The notes below the pieces were generated by a model. That model had not been told where the DNA came from. It saw nothing but the letters and a program-made list of their open reading frames with translations, and ran no database searches. A stretch of DNA of 19,974 bases, from positions 1-19,974 of the forward strand of contig MSJI02000364.1 in assembly GCA_001931905.2 (NCBI GenBank). Direction: 5' to 3'. Made by a program: the position numbers and the translations under genes. Positions 18,499 through 19,974 of the stretch are shown here, piece by piece; positions within the stretch are counted from its first letter, which is position 1, and the number at the start of each line of letters is the position of its first letter. Source of the DNA: Cladosporium sp. IMV 00045 (taxonomy: Eukaryota > Ascomycota > Dothideomycetes > Cladosporiales > Cladosporiaceae).

Positions 18499-19133
18499 GG
18501 TAATGCTGAGTACTAGCAGAGAAGAGCCGAAGGCAAAGAATTCGCCAGATAAAGGTGTATCTCGGAAACAAACGAAGAGGTCATAGAGGGTTCGCGACGA
18601 TTTATCTAAGACTACTCGGCGCGGTTCGTGCCAGTGTAAGTCATCCGGCTCGCCTTTCGGCCCGGCTCGCCTTTCGGCCCGGCTCGCCTTTCGGCCCGGC
18701 TCGCCTTTCGGCGTGAACTAACACCTTGCTAGCATCCGCAGAAGTCCCGGTGAAGCGTAGGCCGCGACTCGAAAACCCAGAACGTCGACGGGGAGGCACT
18801 GGAACATACTTTCGGTACATCTACCTAGCAATTAAAATTCGGGGAAGCCCGCAATTTCTTCGTCAATGAATGGACCCAATTGGGGCAACACGACTGCGTG
18901 TGAACTCTAGCAAGCTGCAGCATATGGTGGCAAAGAATACTATCGGAAAGTGGAACTTCGAAGATATCAGACTCTCAATCTCGAAATCGATGAGAATGAG
19001 AAAGGAAAGCAAATCAGGAAAAACGCCATTATTCCCTGGAATCTGCGACTAGTTATGAACGAAAGCGGTTGCGATCAGGATTAGTCTCTCGATGTGCTCT
19101 GGCCTCGCCTAGTTACAGGTCGAATTGACTACA
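18499..19133. other. Intergenic with minisatellite, no gene seen
   Basis: The region lies upstream of the reductase and downstream of the aminotransferase remnant (both minus strand). Apart from the 17-bp tandem array at 18646-18713 it holds only a 60-codon plus-strand frame (18870-19052) with no recognisable features. Confidence 0.55.
18646..18713. repeat. 17-bp tandem repeat, four units
   Basis: The unit CGGCTCGCCTTTCGGCC is present at 18646-18662, 18663-18679, 18680-18696 and 18697-18713, identical except for the last base of the final unit. It is GC-rich against a less GC-rich surrounding and lies about 150-215 bp upstream of the reductase start codon. It is a minisatellite, probably polymorphic between strains. 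Effects on the neighbouring promoter are unknown. Confidence 0.95.
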
Positions 19134-19905
19134 TCACTCCTCGTCCTTTTCTTCTACAACTGGAGCCCAGGAAGTATAGCTATTCCCAGTGCCGTACATA
19201 ATGGCAGACAACCACTCGCGCAAAATGACAACATGAGGTATAGCATTCACATCAATGCGCAAAGTTTCGTCGCCCAACGCAATCTTTGAGACTGGAATAG
19301 CAAACGCGGCTGTTCCAATGCCGAAAGCGGACAGAATATTGCCCTTCTGGGCCGCTGTGAACAGCTGTCTAATGGTGAGGTCAGACTCGACAACTTCCAG
19401 TGGCTCCACCTCCTCCTCCTTGACAGACATGCGACACTGTTTGGCAATCACTTTTTGTTTTCTCGGCTGTATGAATCGGTCTTGAGCAAGATCAATAATA
19501 CTTTGCCTCGTGACGCCAGGCAGGATCAGACCACTGTCTATGAAAGGCGTGATTATCTTAAGTCGGCCTTCATCGGTTCGCCAGATTATAAATATGTTCG
19601 ATGAACCAGCATCTTTGACGTAGCGTGGATCACCAAAGAGCCAAAGGACATGGCCATAACCCATAGCTTTTGCATCTCGCCGAGCCTGTAGCGATGGCCA
19701 CCTCAGTCGTCCGTCGTGTTCGCGGAAAATTTCATTCCTTCGAAGCATTACATATCGTCTGAACCGCGCTGCAGGAGAGCATCATCGAAAGACCTCCGTA
19801 TTGGCAGATCTCAGGCGGTCCCCATCCTTGGCCTGCGGTCCAACAAGCTAGAAGCATATGATCTCTGGTTGCTTTGTGTTCCAAGACTAAGGCCGAATCA
19901 TGGTC
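19134..19905 (-). pseudogene. Branched-chain aminotransferase (class IV) remnant with internal deletion
   Basis: Branched-chain aminotransferases are PLP enzymes of valine, leucine and isoleucine metabolism. From about 19905 the minus strand reads TRDHMLLACWTAGQGWGPPEI, as near the N-terminus of fungal members. The FEGMK motif follows but is interrupted: one base seems missing at GCTTCGAA (about 19739-19742) and another at AAATTTTCC (about 19725-19729). After GRLR (about 19701) the sequence jumps to PSLQARRDAKAMGYGHVLWLFG, skipping roughly 130 residues, including the segment before GGNYAP that carries the PLP-binding lysine. The 3' half (SSNIFIIW, LILPGVTRQSI, EPLEVVESDLT, FGIGTAAF) is clean for 204 codons from an accidental ATG at 19748. 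The gene cannot encode an active enzyme. The true start may lie further upstream, near or beyond the window end. Confidence 0.82.
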
Positions 19906-19974
19906 TTATAAGGGTTTAGGCGTCGCTGCGAGGCGAATTACTATTTTCGAGCCGTCCAGAGGATATTGACTGGA

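Noticed and set aside
419..19905. Repeat-induced point mutation (RIP) as the cause of the broken genes
   Set aside because: Four of the five damaged genes carry truncations or indels, and the intact parts are not obviously AT-skewed. Dinucleotide indices would be needed to exclude RIP formally.
1..19974. tRNA, rRNA or CRISPR elements
   Set aside because: No tRNA-like T-loop/anticodon arrangement, rRNA stretch or regularly spaced repeats were seen by eye; the only tandem array is the 17-bp minisatellite with no spacers.

Overview
The window looks like nuclear DNA of a filamentous ascomycete (Pezizomycotina; a Dothideomycete would fit, but that is inference). The genes have short introns of 54-77 bases with GT..AG ends and CTAAC/CTGAC-like branch points. 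The gene families are typically fungal: a PDR-type ABC transporter, a siderophore-iron MFS transporter, a Zn2Cys6 transcription factor, small secreted cysteine-rich proteins, and fungal-type YeeE, metallo-beta-lactamase, ketopantoate reductase and branched-chain aminotransferase genes.

Left part (1-4325): two identical 130-bp repeat copies with inverted GGTTACACCAGC motifs and a short telomere-like stretch abut a PDR/ABCG transporter that has lost its N-terminus and first ATPase domain. Everything downstream of the break, including three introns, is clean. Next, on the minus strand, is a two-exon gene for a 60-residue, six-cysteine secreted peptide (4077-4324). It is easy to miss because exon 1 encodes only six residues.

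Middle part (4325-10240): a 2-kb divergent intergenic region carries two perfect ATCWGATAA motifs, the site of SreA/Sre1-type iron GATA repressors. It leads into a siderophore-transporter gene (four exons) with one in-frame stop. After 1.5 kb with no recognised gene comes a 137-residue secreted seven-cysteine protein with crystallin-like features.

Right part (10478-16821): a sulfur-related group consists of a YeeE/YedE thiosulfate-type permease, a divergently transcribed Zn2Cys6 regulator, and two tail-to-tail metallo-beta-lactamase paralogs of the persulfide-dioxygenase type. One paralog has an open frame but has lost nearly all metal ligands. The other keeps the ligands but carries a short frameshifting deletion. 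Bacteria pair YeeE-type permeases with ETHE1-like enzymes for sulfide and thiosulfate handling, so a fungal counterpart is the most interesting hypothesis here.

Far right (17414-19974): a ketopantoate-reductase-like gene with a one-base frameshift, a four-unit 17-bp minisatellite, and a collapsed aminotransferase remnant lacking the segment with the catalytic lysine.

Five of the ten supported genes are damaged, by different mechanisms (truncation, nonsense, short deletion, single-base frameshifts, large internal deletion). The secreted proteins, the regulator, the permease and the ligand-less metallo-beta-lactamase remain open. This fits a decaying accessory or subtelomeric region, although some single-base shifts could be assembly errors.
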